64,000 bases of DNA from Galerina marginata (lineage: Eukaryota; Basidiomycota; Agaricomycetes; Agaricales; Galerinaceae), in NCBI GenBank assembly GCA_023014335.1, contig JAECYW010000007.1, forward strand, positions 1,860,001-1,924,000, read 5' to 3'. A program made the position numbers and the translations under genes. Every line of letters starts with the position of its first letter. Positions within the stretch are counted from its first letter, which is position 1. Of this stretch, positions 17,647 through 28,860 are shown in pieces. The notes beneath the pieces were generated by a model. That model made no database searches, had not been told where the DNA came from, and saw only the letters and a list, made by a program, of their open reading frames with translations.

Positions 17647-18309
17647 AAATTATTTTGCTTCAGCGTATTTTTACTATTTATTAATACAGTGTTGATTATG
17701 GAATAGATGAATGGACGGATGTCTCTACTTTGCAATGACGGGATGAAGTTGGAGGAAATATGGAATTTAAAGATACGCCATACTTACACCCAACCCCTAG
17801 ACGCATCGTACCAGAACCATTCCTTCTTGTTAACCTGCCTTAAGGTTAAAGTATAGTCGCGATGAACTCATTGGGTAGGAAGACGAGATATCTGGTGGCA
17901 ACCAAATAGATGCTTGGATCACTCAAGGCTGGCGTGTGCTTGCCATGATAAATCTGGGACCTCGGAAGTATGCGTGTGTGCCTGCTGCAATGCGAATAGA
18001 TTCACTGCTCAACTGAGAGTGCTGTGGAAAGACCACTGTGGCAGCAGGTATTAATCCTGGGTTGTTTTCTGTTCCTTGTAGGGGTCGAAAAAAAATGGGA
18101 TATGGCGCCAGTGAGGTGACAGAAAGGTAGCCTTGAACGCCTTTAGGGCAAAGGATTGAGTGGCGGAAGGACCGAAATTGGTCGTGGAGTTGTGAAATAG
18201 GGATGGTGCATCAAGGCTCCAATATGAATGACAGGCCGAATTTCATCATTTCCGGTCAAGGGTACGGCATCTGCAGAATGTCGCAAAAGGAGTAGATATT
18301 GTAACAATT
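17647..18309. other. intergenic, no gene seen
   Basis: The 3' flanks of two converging genes. Reading frames here are short, and the one at 18143-18514 is only a shadow of the minus-strand gene. Confidence 0.5.
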
Positions 18310-19179
18310 TCATTCCATCATACTCTCTTCTGGAGGATCGACAACGTTCCGGGAGACGCTTGCCGCAAAGCCGCCTAGATAATCGAGGGTTCTGACAAAC
18401 AGGGAATCGAATTCGTGGAGAAGGCCCATCCGTGCCAGCATGCCTGAAACGTCTCCCAGTTCGTCTCCATGGTCGGCCTGAGCATCGACATTTGCCCGTT
18501 GGTTTGCAAGCCATTCCTCTAGGGAAGATTCTCCTGCAAAAATGAGACTTCGTAAGCGTGCAATGTCGGTTTGACTGGGGGGTGTTGATTTAAGGTTGGT
18601 TGGAACTGTGGAACTTCCTCCGTTCGAATTCGGCGTTCTGCTCGTGATATCCACTGGGACAACAAGGTCGACGCCTGCTGCTGTCTCTGGATCCCATATC
18701 TGTCCTTGAAGAACGGCTAGCCAAGCTTGATCAAGGTCGTCAAGAAAGTCGATGATATCTTGGAGCGTTTCACGAGTAACGGAGGTTTCTGTACCGAGGG
18801 TGTAACCTGGGATAGCACCGAGAGAGTCGCCTGTTAGACGTAGTAGATAGGCGACGCGAAGGCCTGTTGACGGGTCTAACGGAGGAATTTGGAGAATAAG
18901 TGCAAGCAGATGCCGGACTGCATCAATATAAGAGGATAATGTTTTTAAAGTCGACGACTCTTCTGATCTGATATTTGGCCATCGCGTTATATTAAGCTGG
19001 TTTACAAATATTTAACGAAGCTACGCTCACCGTTTCTTGAAATTACGAGTAAGGTCTAAGAAAGTTTCATCGAGGTAGTCAACTAGTTTTTTTTCCTGTT
19101 TGGACGTCAGTGGACGATTGCGCTGCGGAGATTTGGGAGATTCATGGACGCCATTTTTTCTGTCCTGGATAACTTCCAT
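18310..19179 (-). CDS. conserved-looking protein of unknown function
   Basis: Not recognised. Two exons (19031-19179 and 18310-18967) are joined by a 63-bp gt-ag intron that restores an Arg codon, giving about 268 aa. The N-terminus is charged (LTSKQEKKLVDYLDETFLDL). The middle holds helical stretches (SYIDAVRHLLALILQIPPLD, RVAYLLRLTGDSLGAIPGY, DIIDFLDDLDQAWLAVL). The tail is rich in Ser/Pro and ends with a helix (MLARMGLLHEFDSLF). No signal peptide or membrane span is seen. I chose the ATG at 19177-19179; an in-frame ATG at 19227 would add 16 residues. It is divergent from RPF2, with about 190 bp between the starts, so the two probably share a promoter region. Confidence 0.72.
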
Positions 19180-19367
19180 GGCTTGAGCGTATAAATGATG
19201 TTGAAAAGAAAGATAGATATGTGGCAAGAGTGAAAGGAAGGATGTCCTATGGTTATCTCATTAAAGTTATTTATGGCTGCTTGCATCCGGGGACATCGCC
19301 GTTACCGATTATTTCGGCTAATTTATTTTTCAAATTCTGCCTTTACCAGAACTTCTCTCCTACACCT

Positions 19368-20570
19368 ATGCTCCGGACAATGTAAGGAGATAAGCGTCGT
19401 GTTCTGATTTCATGGAGGCTAATTATCTATACAGAAAACCCAAAAATGCGCGGTCGAAACGAGCATTGGACGCTCGACAACCAAAAGAAATCGAAGACCC
19501 AAGGACTGCTATTTTCGTGAAAGGGACTCATACCGGAGAGGTCTTAAATAATGTCATGCGCGAACTGGTTAGTTATTATGAGCATGCCGTTTCTCCGAAG
19601 GATGTCCTAAATTTTAATCTGTCAAAGATGGCTCTAAAACGTCCAGACGCGGTCGCTTTTAACAAGAAAAACCCGATTCATCCCTTCGATGCCGCATCTA
19701 CGTCTATTTCATCACTAGAATTCTGGTCCGGGAAGAATGACGCCTCTATGTTTGTCGTCGGACAGACCACGAAAAAAAGACCTCATGGACTGACGTTTGT
19801 TCGAATGTTCGATGGAAAAGTCTTGGACATGGCGGAAGTTGGTGTTGAAAGTTGGAAGGGCATGGCTGAATTCAAAGTGTGTTTCTCACTCTTCAGGATT
19901 AGACCCAACCTCATAAGTATTTTAACAGACCCCAAAATCGACACCAGGCCACAAACCACTGATGCATTTTGCCTCAGAGCTATTCGATACCCACCCCCGT
20001 TTCGTACAACTAAAATCCATGCTCATAGATTTCTTCAACGGCGAACAGATCGAATCAATATGTCTGCCTGGCCTCGAACATGTTATCAGCATCACCTGTG
20101 GCCCAACACCCGCCGCTCTCAACAACGCTACTGCCATCGCCTACGCCAGCCGACCGACATCAGGCACCGAGGACACCTCCAATTTCCCAAAAGTTCACCT
20201 CAGGACGTACACCATTAAGCTTTTGGGTTCTGGAACCCGCATACCGCGCGTCGAGCTAACGCCTATGGGTCCTTCGCTCGACCTCGTTCTCCGCCGCCAT
20301 CAAGCTGCTGATCCAGAGCTGCTGAAACAGGCCATGAAGCGACCAAAACTCAAGAAGACCGATGTGGAGAAGGGGCTTGGGAAGAAAAAGAAGAATATGG
20401 AGGTCGACGAAATGGGAGATCTGAGGGGACAGGTGCATGTTGGCAAACAGGATCTGGGGAAGCTGCAGACACGAAAGATGAAGGGTCTGAAGGCAGGCTT
20501 CGACGAAGAAGACAACGCGGCCGATCCGGAAGATTCAGGAAGACCTCGGAAAAAGAGAAGAGAGGAGTAG
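19368..20570 (+). CDS. RPF2: ribosome production factor 2 (Brix-domain protein)
   Basis: Nucleolar assembly factor that, with RRS1, helps load the 5S RNP into the pre-60S ribosome (family knowledge). Exons: 19368-19381, 19435-19567, 19628-19876, 19929-20570 (345 aa). The first exon is only 14 nt; splicing gives MLRTIKPKNARSKRAL, the family N-terminus, whereas an ATG at 19412 would read intron. The second intron (19568-19627, 60 bp) has no stop and could be missed. Diagnostic stretches: IEDPRTAIFVKGTHTGE, MALKRPDAVAFNKKNPIHPF, SLEFWSGKNDASMFV, GKVLDMAEVGVES, RIPRVELTPMGPSLDLVLRR, and the basic C-terminus LGKLQTRKMKGLK. Housekeeping gene, no sign of damage. Confidence 0.95.
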
Positions 20571-20760
20571 TGGGTGGTTGTGTATCTGCATCGTTGTCGT
20601 TTTCGTTGACTTTGTTTTTTATGTGTAATCTTACGAGCATTTTACTTCATGCACTGTACAGCATTCGTATTCATATGAGCACATAGAATTTACAACTCCG
20701 GTTGATACATACAAGATAAAATACAAGAACGAAAGAGAGTCATAAAATAACAAAGTATCA

Positions 20761-23554
20761 CTATGCATGTCCATTAGCTGATGAGCCTGGCATGACTGCT
20801 ACTAGTTTCTCCAAGGCAGCAGCAATACGAGCAAGGTTGGTGTCGATCGACGCCAACCTATTCGTCAATTCCGCAGGAATAGGGATCGAGGCAGCACCAG
20901 CACCCAGAGACGCTAAAGACACAGGCGGCACCTCCACGATCGGCGTTGCAGGCTTAGGTGGCACCGGAGGTTTGAAATCGTCCAAATTGTCGTCCTGTAC
21001 ATATTCTTTTACGGGGTACGGCTCCATAGGAGGGAGCTTGACCGTCTCAGTGGCATAGCTGATCGGTCGCGTTTTGTTGACCACATCTCCATAATCCGGA
21101 CAGAGGACGTAGCCAAGCGTGCCCAGACGCTTGACGGGCACCTTCTTGCCTTCATTCAGCATGATTTTGAAAGCGTACACCCGCCGACAAGAGATGTCGA
21201 CCAGGGCCCATGCAGCCCACTCCCATTCGCCGCTGTCCTTCTCCTGCCCGATCTTCAGGTCGACTTCCGTCTGGCCGGTTTTCAGGGCTTGATAGACAAC
21301 CTTCTCTAGCCTCTTCACCGTAATAGCGTTGCCCCCGATTTTCACTACTTCCGTTTTGTTGTCCACAGGCTCCACTTGGAGGCAGTTACGCTCGAATGGA
21401 AGCGGGTTATCAAAAAAGAAGAACCCGAGGTCCTTTTCTGACTTTTGTTTTAGTGGGTACGGTTTCGCCACGTGTTCGAGGACAAGAGAGCATTGTTCGC
21501 CCTCGATGTCCTCGACGACGAGCTTGATGCGGACAGGGCGGTGTCGGGCTAGGAAAGCCCTATTCCACCAGCGAATCTCCTGCTTGGAGTCTTCTTCGGT
21601 ACGTGGTACCATCACTTGGAAGTTGAGAGACAGAGATTGGCGCGGGTCGACGGTTACAGGGAGCTCGAGGCCGTCGATAAGTTTACATTCTTCTGTGGGA
21701 GCGTAGTCTGGGTCGCCGACCATGCGATAAGAGGCGGAGACGGAGGAGATTGTGACGGGGTTCAATGAGCCTGGAGCATTGTTGTTGAAGACCGATACTT
21801 TTCCGACGAAGTAATCGAATTTTGTGCCTGCCGTGTTGGGATTGGCGAGTAAGGGAGGATCTGACATCGTTTTGAGGATAACACGAAGCGAAGGCGAGGC
21901 CCTCGTTTTGAAGTTGGTGCGAACTAGGCGAGTTTGGGTATCATTGAGTATAGGACCATGGGAGATGGTTTCGGGCAGAACGTATGGCGAAGCAGGGATG
22001 TACGAGCGCATTCCGCCTTCCGATGGGGTCAAGATATCCCCAGACTTGGTGCACGTCGCCAAGTCGATAGGGCAGACGCGAACCCATGGATTGGCCGACG
22101 TAGCAGTTTTCGCACTGAGGCGAATTCCAGTGATTTTGCCTGAAATAGAGAGAATCCACTCGGCCAGGGCATATTCGTTGTCGTCAGTCGACGTTCGGAA
22201 GATGAGAGTCCGTCGCGAAAGGCGTACGGATTTGGCGATGTCCTCCAGTTCTTTTGCAGTGAAAGTGTTGAAGTAATAAGGGTTCGTGTACCAGACCCTG
22301 CCGACGATGACGAGGAGGGTATTTTCTTCGACACTGGCACCCCTCGATACCCAGCGATGGAGTTGGCCAACAGAGGCCTTTTGCACCTCGTCACTCTCGA
22401 GGTTCGTGTCTTCAACTGAGGCCCACACGGTATTAGTATCGACATATCCTGTAATGGCACGAGCACGAGGGAAGAAGTTGCCGTATGGATAATCAGAATG
22501 GTGTTTTGCACGATGGGCTCCGAATTGGCATGGATTAGGTGTGCTGCAACATGGGTAGTTCTTGCGCCATGAATCGTATTCCCCGCGGTGGTAAGAACAC
22601 GCTAGCGAGCCATTGGTGTAGTTGGTAAATTCCTTGTTGCATTGGATGCAGACGAATTTCTGTTCGGCTTCCAAAGAGCTCATTTCTAGTGCGAGACTCT
22701 TCAACCCATCTGAAATAGCAGAGCTGACATTATCGCGGAGGATGCCTTCTAATCGAACGTGATTCTGCTGCACGGAGTCAGCAATGTTCGCGCTAAGTTG
22801 CTCCATGACTGAGTCGTCCATGACCAGCTTCTGCTGCTTGGCGAATTCTTTGACGAGCTCCCGGTCGTGCATCACAGCGTCGACGCTTCCGCCGTGTTCC
22901 TCGACGAAAGTCCGAGCAGCCTTGTCTTCCTCGTCAATTGGGACAGCACGAGTCAAGATGTCGAGTTGGACGGTTTGGTGGATTTGAAGGCTCATCAGGA
23001 GGTCGCGGCAGCAGTTGTTGATGCTCTGCGCACACGTAGTGAACTTGTCGCGATTGGAGAGGCTCAGGCGGCGGGCGACGCGGCTCTGTTTGCGGTATGC
23101 AGCAATGAGAGAAGCAGAATCCTTGAGGGAGTCGTTCATGCGGTCAATGACTTGACGAGTAGGCGCCATGATTTCGATGTCCTGCAGCGCTGGCAGGTGG
23201 CTCAGCATGAACGTGATGCGCTCCACCAGGTCGGTGCACTTCGCGTCGACATCCTGTGCTCGCTTTTCCAGGTCGATAATGATCTTCAGTAGGACGAAAG
23301 CTGGAGCGATGAAAGGTAATGCCTTCCCTATGTCGGAGAGCGAGTCTAGGACCTGCATCGCTGTGCCGATAGCGGGATTGTTGACCATTGGATCGACGAC
23401 GTTGCCTGCGGTGTCTGCTAGGGATCCAGAGGTGGTTCTGGTTGGTGCTCGCGCGAGGCCGCCAGGGCCATGGAGGTCGCGATGCATGCCGTTGTAATCC
23501 CTGCAAGAACGCAATGAATAGAAACAATTACAGTAATGAAATCACAACATACAT
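20761..23554 (-). CDS. HeLo-like helical domain plus central Cys/His domain protein
   Basis: Function unknown; about 914 aa, almost all in one exon (20761-23500). The best start is an ATG split by an intron (AT at 23553-23554, G at 23500), giving MDYNGMHRDLHG; the ATG five codons on is the alternative. Residues about 40-210 look like the helical adaptor/HeLo type (IGTAMQVLDSLSDIGKALPF, ALQDIEIMAPTRQVID), the fold used by fungal NLR-linked cell-death executors and MLKL. Then comes a coil (QQKLVMDDSVMEQLSANI) and, at about 285-350, a Cys/His cluster: CIQCNKEF, CSYHRGEYDSW, YPCCSTPNPCQFGAHRAKHH, probably zinc-binding. The last 500 residues are beta-rich and unassigned, with a Pro-rich linker and a final short coil. 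No kinase or NACHT domain is present. Two decayed fragments lie at 28.5 and 40.7 kb. Confidence 0.75.
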
Positions 23555-24099
23555 TTTTTCAGTGAACGTCGGCTTTGAGAAGTGGCTGGCGTTTGGCAGA
23601 GGGGTTCGTAAATTGTGGTTCATTAAGGAAGGCCCTGACTTTTATGGGTTGCAGGGTGGGGAAACTGTGCCAGCCCTCCTTTCGTGATTGGGTGAGGAAA
23701 ACAGCGTTGAAGGACATTGATGGGAGTTGAGGTCAGAATTGAAAATGATTGGCAGGCACGATCAACATTGAGCGGGTGTCACTGGTCAGTGGCTGTGCAC
23801 CTGGCCTGACGACGAATCTTGAGGACTTGCATCGCGGGTATTATTAGTGGAGATGAACTCTCGTTGGACAGAGCTTGCAAAAAAAAACTATACGTAGGAC
23901 TGTATTGCGGGAGGTAGTTCACAAGCATTGTATAGCCGCCCATTATGTTCGTGCGACGTGAGCAAGTAAGTGTCCATGTCATCCTTGACAATATGACTGT
24001 GCGACTTGTGTCATGGAGCCATGTATGTGTGCGTGCGTGCGTGCGTGCGTGAAAGGAAGCCTAACGCAGTTACAGTCCTGTCGCTATCTCATGCGTTGA
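23555..24099. other. upstream region of the HeLo-like gene
   Basis: Holds a TATA-like cccataaaagtc near 23643-23654 (minus strand) about 90-100 bp upstream of the split start codon. No other gene is seen. Confidence 0.4.
24027..24051. repeat. GTGC microsatellite
   Basis: About six copies of the tetramer GTGC/GCGT in a row. Confidence 0.85.
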
Positions 24100-25569
24100 A
24101 CCTTATTGAGGAAATACCTAATGTCGACATGAAGGTCCAGAGGCTAAAATGGGAGATTGTGGCACAATGGAAATTCAGAATACAGGCTTTAATATCCCTC
24201 GACAACCTCCACGCCTTGAGTAGAGCTTGTCTTCAATAAATTGTTTGATGAGGGAGACCTAGTTGATCAAATGACGATTTTTCAAGGAAATACATCGTCA
24301 GGTTTTCAAACAAACTGTTTCATCTGCTCGGTGAGTTAGACTCGGTCTGAGAACAGTCAGACGACACGTACGAATTAAATCGCTATCCAACCACGGACGA
24401 CTGCTGGAGTTAATTTATTAAGGCAATGCTGAGCTGCAGTCGCCTTCCTCGACAACTGTAAGGCTCCTAACGCGATGAAGCCTCAATGTCTGTGAAATTT
24501 GGGAATTCCAAAGCGGGTACCGTTCTGGAGGCTTGTGTTGCGAGAAGCACCGAAAGAAGAGCATATTTGTCGGAAGATGATTCGGGGGAGACTGGCGGAA
24601 AATGACCAGTGATATTGACGGTTGAATGGGAAGCCCCGGAGGGCGCATGGGCGGTGTAAACCCAATACCACGATTCGCATCGAGTGATTATCGAGATGGC
24701 TAGTCAGGCGTTCGCGACAAAGTTCGAGTTCTAAAAAGTTGTCATGAAAGCCAGGAATCTTGAGAAAAGAAATCCTTACCAGAGTAATATCACTATTTCC
24801 AACTCGTAACAAGTTCGCAAACCATATTGTAGGCGGTAAAGAAGGAAATATTGGGTACATCATAAGGTCGAAGGCAAGAAATAGAAGTGGTTGAACTTTC
24901 TGCGCTGTTTGTTGGGCAGTGGATGAGTTTTAATAATTGCCAGTGGCGCGGTCCCTGTCAGGTGGTTGGACTCTGCTTTGGGCAGCAAAGTCCGGTCACC
25001 TGCCACCATGCCCATTCTCAACACCGTATCTCAACAGCATCAGCGACGACCAGACTTGATAATTTAAAGCTGGAATTAATTGCAAATGGCGCGCTTTCTT
25101 CCTCGAAGATATTCATGCGCCGAACTTCGTGGAGCGGATGGCTCGGGCATCGTGTATCGATCACATTTTCCCTGCCATCTTTGGCCATATTCCGCCCCAA
25201 GTACTGGCGCAGCTATGTCTACAAGACTTCCCAGAAACCGAAGGTCATTACCCTTGGACGCCGACGACCTCAATATGAATGGCGCGGACTACCCAGTGCC
25301 GAGCGGTGTAGATCTGGGGGGGCCACTTGACATAATCTGACCGCCGGCCAGGGCGGTAACAAGTTGACCCTCATGGAACACGACTGAGAGCTCCTATTCA
25401 TCTGGGGTAATATTGTGGTGGCAGGCGATTTTATATTTCCCATTTCGAAGTGGAGACATGATTGAACTCCAGTATCCCAAGCCCCGTGCGTTCCTAGAGC
25501 GGGCTCAAGTTGTGGGTCCTCTGGACAAAATCTACTGGCGCTTACGTCTTCCACGGATCGGCGGTCTAT

Positions 25570-26660
25570 GGGCCCACTATCCAGCTTGCACTGGAATTAT
25601 GGAAGGCATTCTATAGGTCCGGACCCTCGACAGTCGGTGCAAGGCAATCGCAAAGCTCTCGCCGGTTTTGTCAACAGCAACAGCTGCTTGAAGTTGCCCG
25701 AGTAGACATTGGGAAGACTACCCATTCGGATAAAGATAGTTTGCTCTCGCCTTCCTTTCAATGCATAGGGAAGTTCACAATGTAACAAAAAACAACGTAT
25801 GCGACCGTATTACAGGTACGGTTTTAGTGTTCGTTAGTCCTGGTTGTTCTAAGCCTTTTTCGCCATATTCTAGCCATCCGAGATTTGTGTCCACAGAGCC
25901 TTCTCGAGACTAGCTTAGCGAACACGAGTCCTCCGCTGCCATCGTCCGGGTTGATCGAGGTCCGAGGATCCCCACGACCGCCAACGTTTGCGTTTGCCAG
26001 AGCAACGATCAAAACGTATTGCTGAAGATTTCAAGACTGGTGGACTCCTCTATAAGCAAAGAAGGCCCCAAGATCGAACTTTCGACTCCACTTGGCCGAG
26101 TCGCTTCGCTTGTTCGTCGCCCGACACTGTTTCTGGAGCTCCACAAGTTGTCCTTGTGCCTCGAAAAGCCAAATTTCCGTCAAGTGGCTGCTGAATACAC
26201 GCGGCTGAATGTTCTTGTCGCTTTCAAGAAAGGATGTGGCATTCAACCGCGGCGAACTTATATAACATATCACATACTCGGATGGTCCTTCAACCTGGTC
26301 GAAGACTGCCTTGTCTAGGTCAAGGAGCATCGTCGGCGGTCCCGTGGCTATTCTAGTGACCTCAATAGAACCAGGAGGTGGCGAATATGTATAGGTTGAC
26401 TGTCAAGTCATGTCAATGTCGAGTGTGCTGTCTAGAATGTGAAAATGCCGTCACATCGAGATTATCTGTGGTACCGGGTTTTTGCTAATAAAGCCCTTTG
26501 TTGTTGCACGACGTCCAATTTTTTCGAAGAAACTGTTGAGCAACGTCGAGCATCGCCAGGAGATCGAGGATCCGTCTCCGCAAAATGGTCTTCCTTCAGA
26601 GCGCCTCCGCTGCTTGACGTCCGGTAAAATTCGTCTTTGCCCCACTGGATTAGTGATTTA
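25570..26660 (-). pseudogene. decayed gene X, copy A
   Basis: Unidentified. Broken minus-strand frames contain KFDLGAFFAYRG and RLNATSFLESDKNIQPRVF, aligned at DNA level with 30820-31790 (for example the GGCCCACTATCCAGCTTGCA block at 25570 and 30827). Several stops and frame shifts. Its 5' side faces gene Y copy A. Confidence 0.5.
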
Positions 26661-26963
26661 GGCAGGAACCCGCATCTTGGTGCTGAATGTCGTTACATTC
26701 AACGAGGTCGACTAGCAGACACTGTTGGTTGCTGGAAGAGTGGGGTGTCTAAAAAAATTTCGTCATCCTGGGAGCCTGCTATCAAAATCACTCGCACCGT
26801 CTTTTTTTGTCCCACAAAATGTTGACCTCGACCATCAATAACGGAAGCTCGTAGGAAGCTATATCGCGACTTAGAATTGGGTGGTAGGATGGATGAGCTC
26901 GAGGGCGTCGGCGGCGACTGTTGCCATTTCAGGACAGCAGCGGTCTTCGAAATTTGAGCTATA

Positions 26964-26972
26964 GATAAAAGG
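26964..26972 (+). promoter_or_regulatory. TATA box of gene Y copy A
   Basis: gataaaagg, followed by a CT-rich stretch and the ATG at 27211. The same arrangement stands before copies B and C. Confidence 0.55.
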
Positions 26973-27210
26973 CTTCAAAACCCGCCTTTTCACCCTCGTT
27001 CTCCTACCTTCGACGCCTTCTTCAACTCCTTTCCACCAGTTTAACCCAACCACACATCTCCAACATTCTTCAATTCGCCCCACTCCTCCCTCTCCTTCAG
27101 TTTTTCTTCTTTGCCGTACTTTTCATACTTTTAACCATTATCTCTATATACCGAGACGGCATTCTTGCTTGTCGACCTCCAACAATCACCAACATTCGTC
27201 ACTGATTCCG

Positions 27211-27675
27211 ATGGACCAGCCCGGAACGACTTCATGCATATTCCCGCCAAATGCCATTTTCGTGCACCTGATTACGCCCGCCACTCCTCTGGCCATCCAG
27301 GTATGCCTGTCACCTCAAGCTGCGCACTCGACTGCTCTTTGACGCGACCTTCGCCCTAGAAAACAGAATGCACTCGATATGAAGCACCATTCGCCTACAC
27401 TCATGTATCAAACAGCGTCAGTCCCCAAAATGTCGCCCTCGATACGTCTTATATTGAGTTATTTTCGTCTCCAGGCTCCTTCAGCTATCGGACATCTACT
27501 TTCTTTTGGGGATGGGCTGCTCAATGAAGTACGGCACTTAATTTCGGTGAGCATGTCGAGCCACAACCGCCGTTTCACGCGTTAATGAACCCCATTACAG
27601 CACACTATCGAGATGATTCGCCGCAAAGTGCGAAATGTCATAGTGCGGATCTTGGCGGCATGCTCCCGTCGTTGA
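27211..27675 (+). CDS. small four-exon gene Y, copy A (97 aa)
   Basis: Unknown function. Exons 27211-27300, 27360-27416, 27475-27546, 27601-27675; every intron is gt-ag and lies between codons. Exon 1 encodes a hydrophobic stretch (IFVHLITPATPLAIQ). Exon 2 has KTECTRYEAPFAYTHVSNS, exon 3 APSAIGHLLSFGDGLLNEV, and exon 4 begins HTIEMIRRK and ends ILAACSRR. Exons 2 and 3 have exactly the lengths (57 and 72 nt) of copies B and C, and the protein differs from B mostly by substitutions. That argues for a translated gene rather than chance frames. There is no clear signal peptide. It is divergent from decayed gene X. Confidence 0.62.
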
Positions 27676-28479
27676 GCGGTAGAGACCCAAAGCTCGTTGA
27701 AAGCCCTCGACCCTTTCTTGCTCTCCTGTCCCATTCAACATTCACTCTTGATCAAACGAAGTCTCCCGACAAACTCCTCCCAACTCCTGTACATATGAAA
27801 TTTCTTGCACATGACCCCATCAGATCATAGAGTAGCTCATCCCCACAACATTATTTTTGTATATAAGCCCCACGGCCCTAGCTTCGTATACTATTGTAAC
27901 ATAGTCGCATTCAGTTTGGAACATTGTTATCACCTATCATCTTCATTACAGGAAAGTGGTTAAAGCATCCTGTTTTTCTGCCAGCTGCTCCCAATTGGAG
28001 GTCTTCTGATGACATCCGCCGACAAAGGGAGCTCTTCGCATCCCTCGTTTTCTTCAAAGAGGCTGAAACTTCTCCATCAACAACAATAAATGGTCGAAAA
28101 AAAAGTATTATAAAGTTTGTGTTCTACAATAATAAATTAAACACAAGGCGGCCACCTATAGTGCTCATAATCGCAACTCCGGCTCCCCCAGAGGTCCGAC
28201 TTAGAAGTAGTTGGGTCCCCAAGTTCTCTTTCCTACTTGGTGCCACACGGCCCAGCCACGAAAGAACGTTATAAATCCTGCATGATGGATTCGACGCGAA
28301 CAAAGGGAACTCTCTGCGTGTTTGGATTGACAATGAGCCCACAGTTCCGAGGATAGGTACGAAGGCGTCGTCCTGGTGGTGGATTTGGCGGGAACAAGAC
28401 GTGGTTGAATATCATTGGGTGTGGGGCATGTGAGGAAGAGAGAAGGCTGACTTCGCCGGAGAAGAGTCAATTTCGTCAG

Positions 28480-28860
28480 TATCAGGGTGTACATAAAAGC
28501 TGTGTTCAACACCTCGGGTTGTTCTTTTGCCACAAATTGGATTCACAGCGATGGTAAGAACACGGCTGGCCACAGGCCTTTAATGCAGTCCGTATGTTAC
28601 TCGGGCATTGTACACGAGAAACTTCTGCTCGGCTTTCAATGAGCTCGTTTCCAATGGCAAGATTCGTCGACCTGACTGAACAGCTGAGTTTACGCTGGGT
28701 GGTGCGGCGGATCTTCCAAATGAGCTTGAGCATGAATCGAATATGTTTGCGCTAACCTACTCCATGGCCGAGTTATTCATGACTAGCGTCTTCTGTTGGC
28801 CAGCTCCTGGTCGTGCAGCACAGCTTCGACGACTATCCGAGGACGTTTGCCAGGCACCAT
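28480..28860 (-). pseudogene. fragment of the HeLo-like gene (zinc region), unit B
   Basis: Minus-strand remnant of the 22.5-22.8 kb part of the intact gene: ESRAEVSRVQCPSN aligns with LEAEQKFVCIQCNK, and PCSYHRCESNLW with ACSYHRGEYDSW. Frame shifts and lost cysteines show it is dead. Confidence 0.62.

Larger units (their letters stand above)
24100..27900. repeat. repeat unit A (direct repeat with units B and C)
   Basis: Shares with B and C, in the same order and orientation: a 60-bp block around 24118-24180 (ATGTCGACATGAAGGTCCAG and on), the decayed gene X (25.57-26.66 kb) and gene Y (27211-27675). Homology is patchy in 24.2-25.5 kb, where A has sequence not seen in B or C. The HeLo-like gene left of it is present as fragments in B and C, so the ancestral unit probably included it. 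Confidence 0.65.

Noticed and set aside
24880..25340. overlapping plus and minus frames of 60-147 codons in unit A
   Set aside because: Several overlapping frames are open at once with none preferred and no shared counterpart in units B or C.
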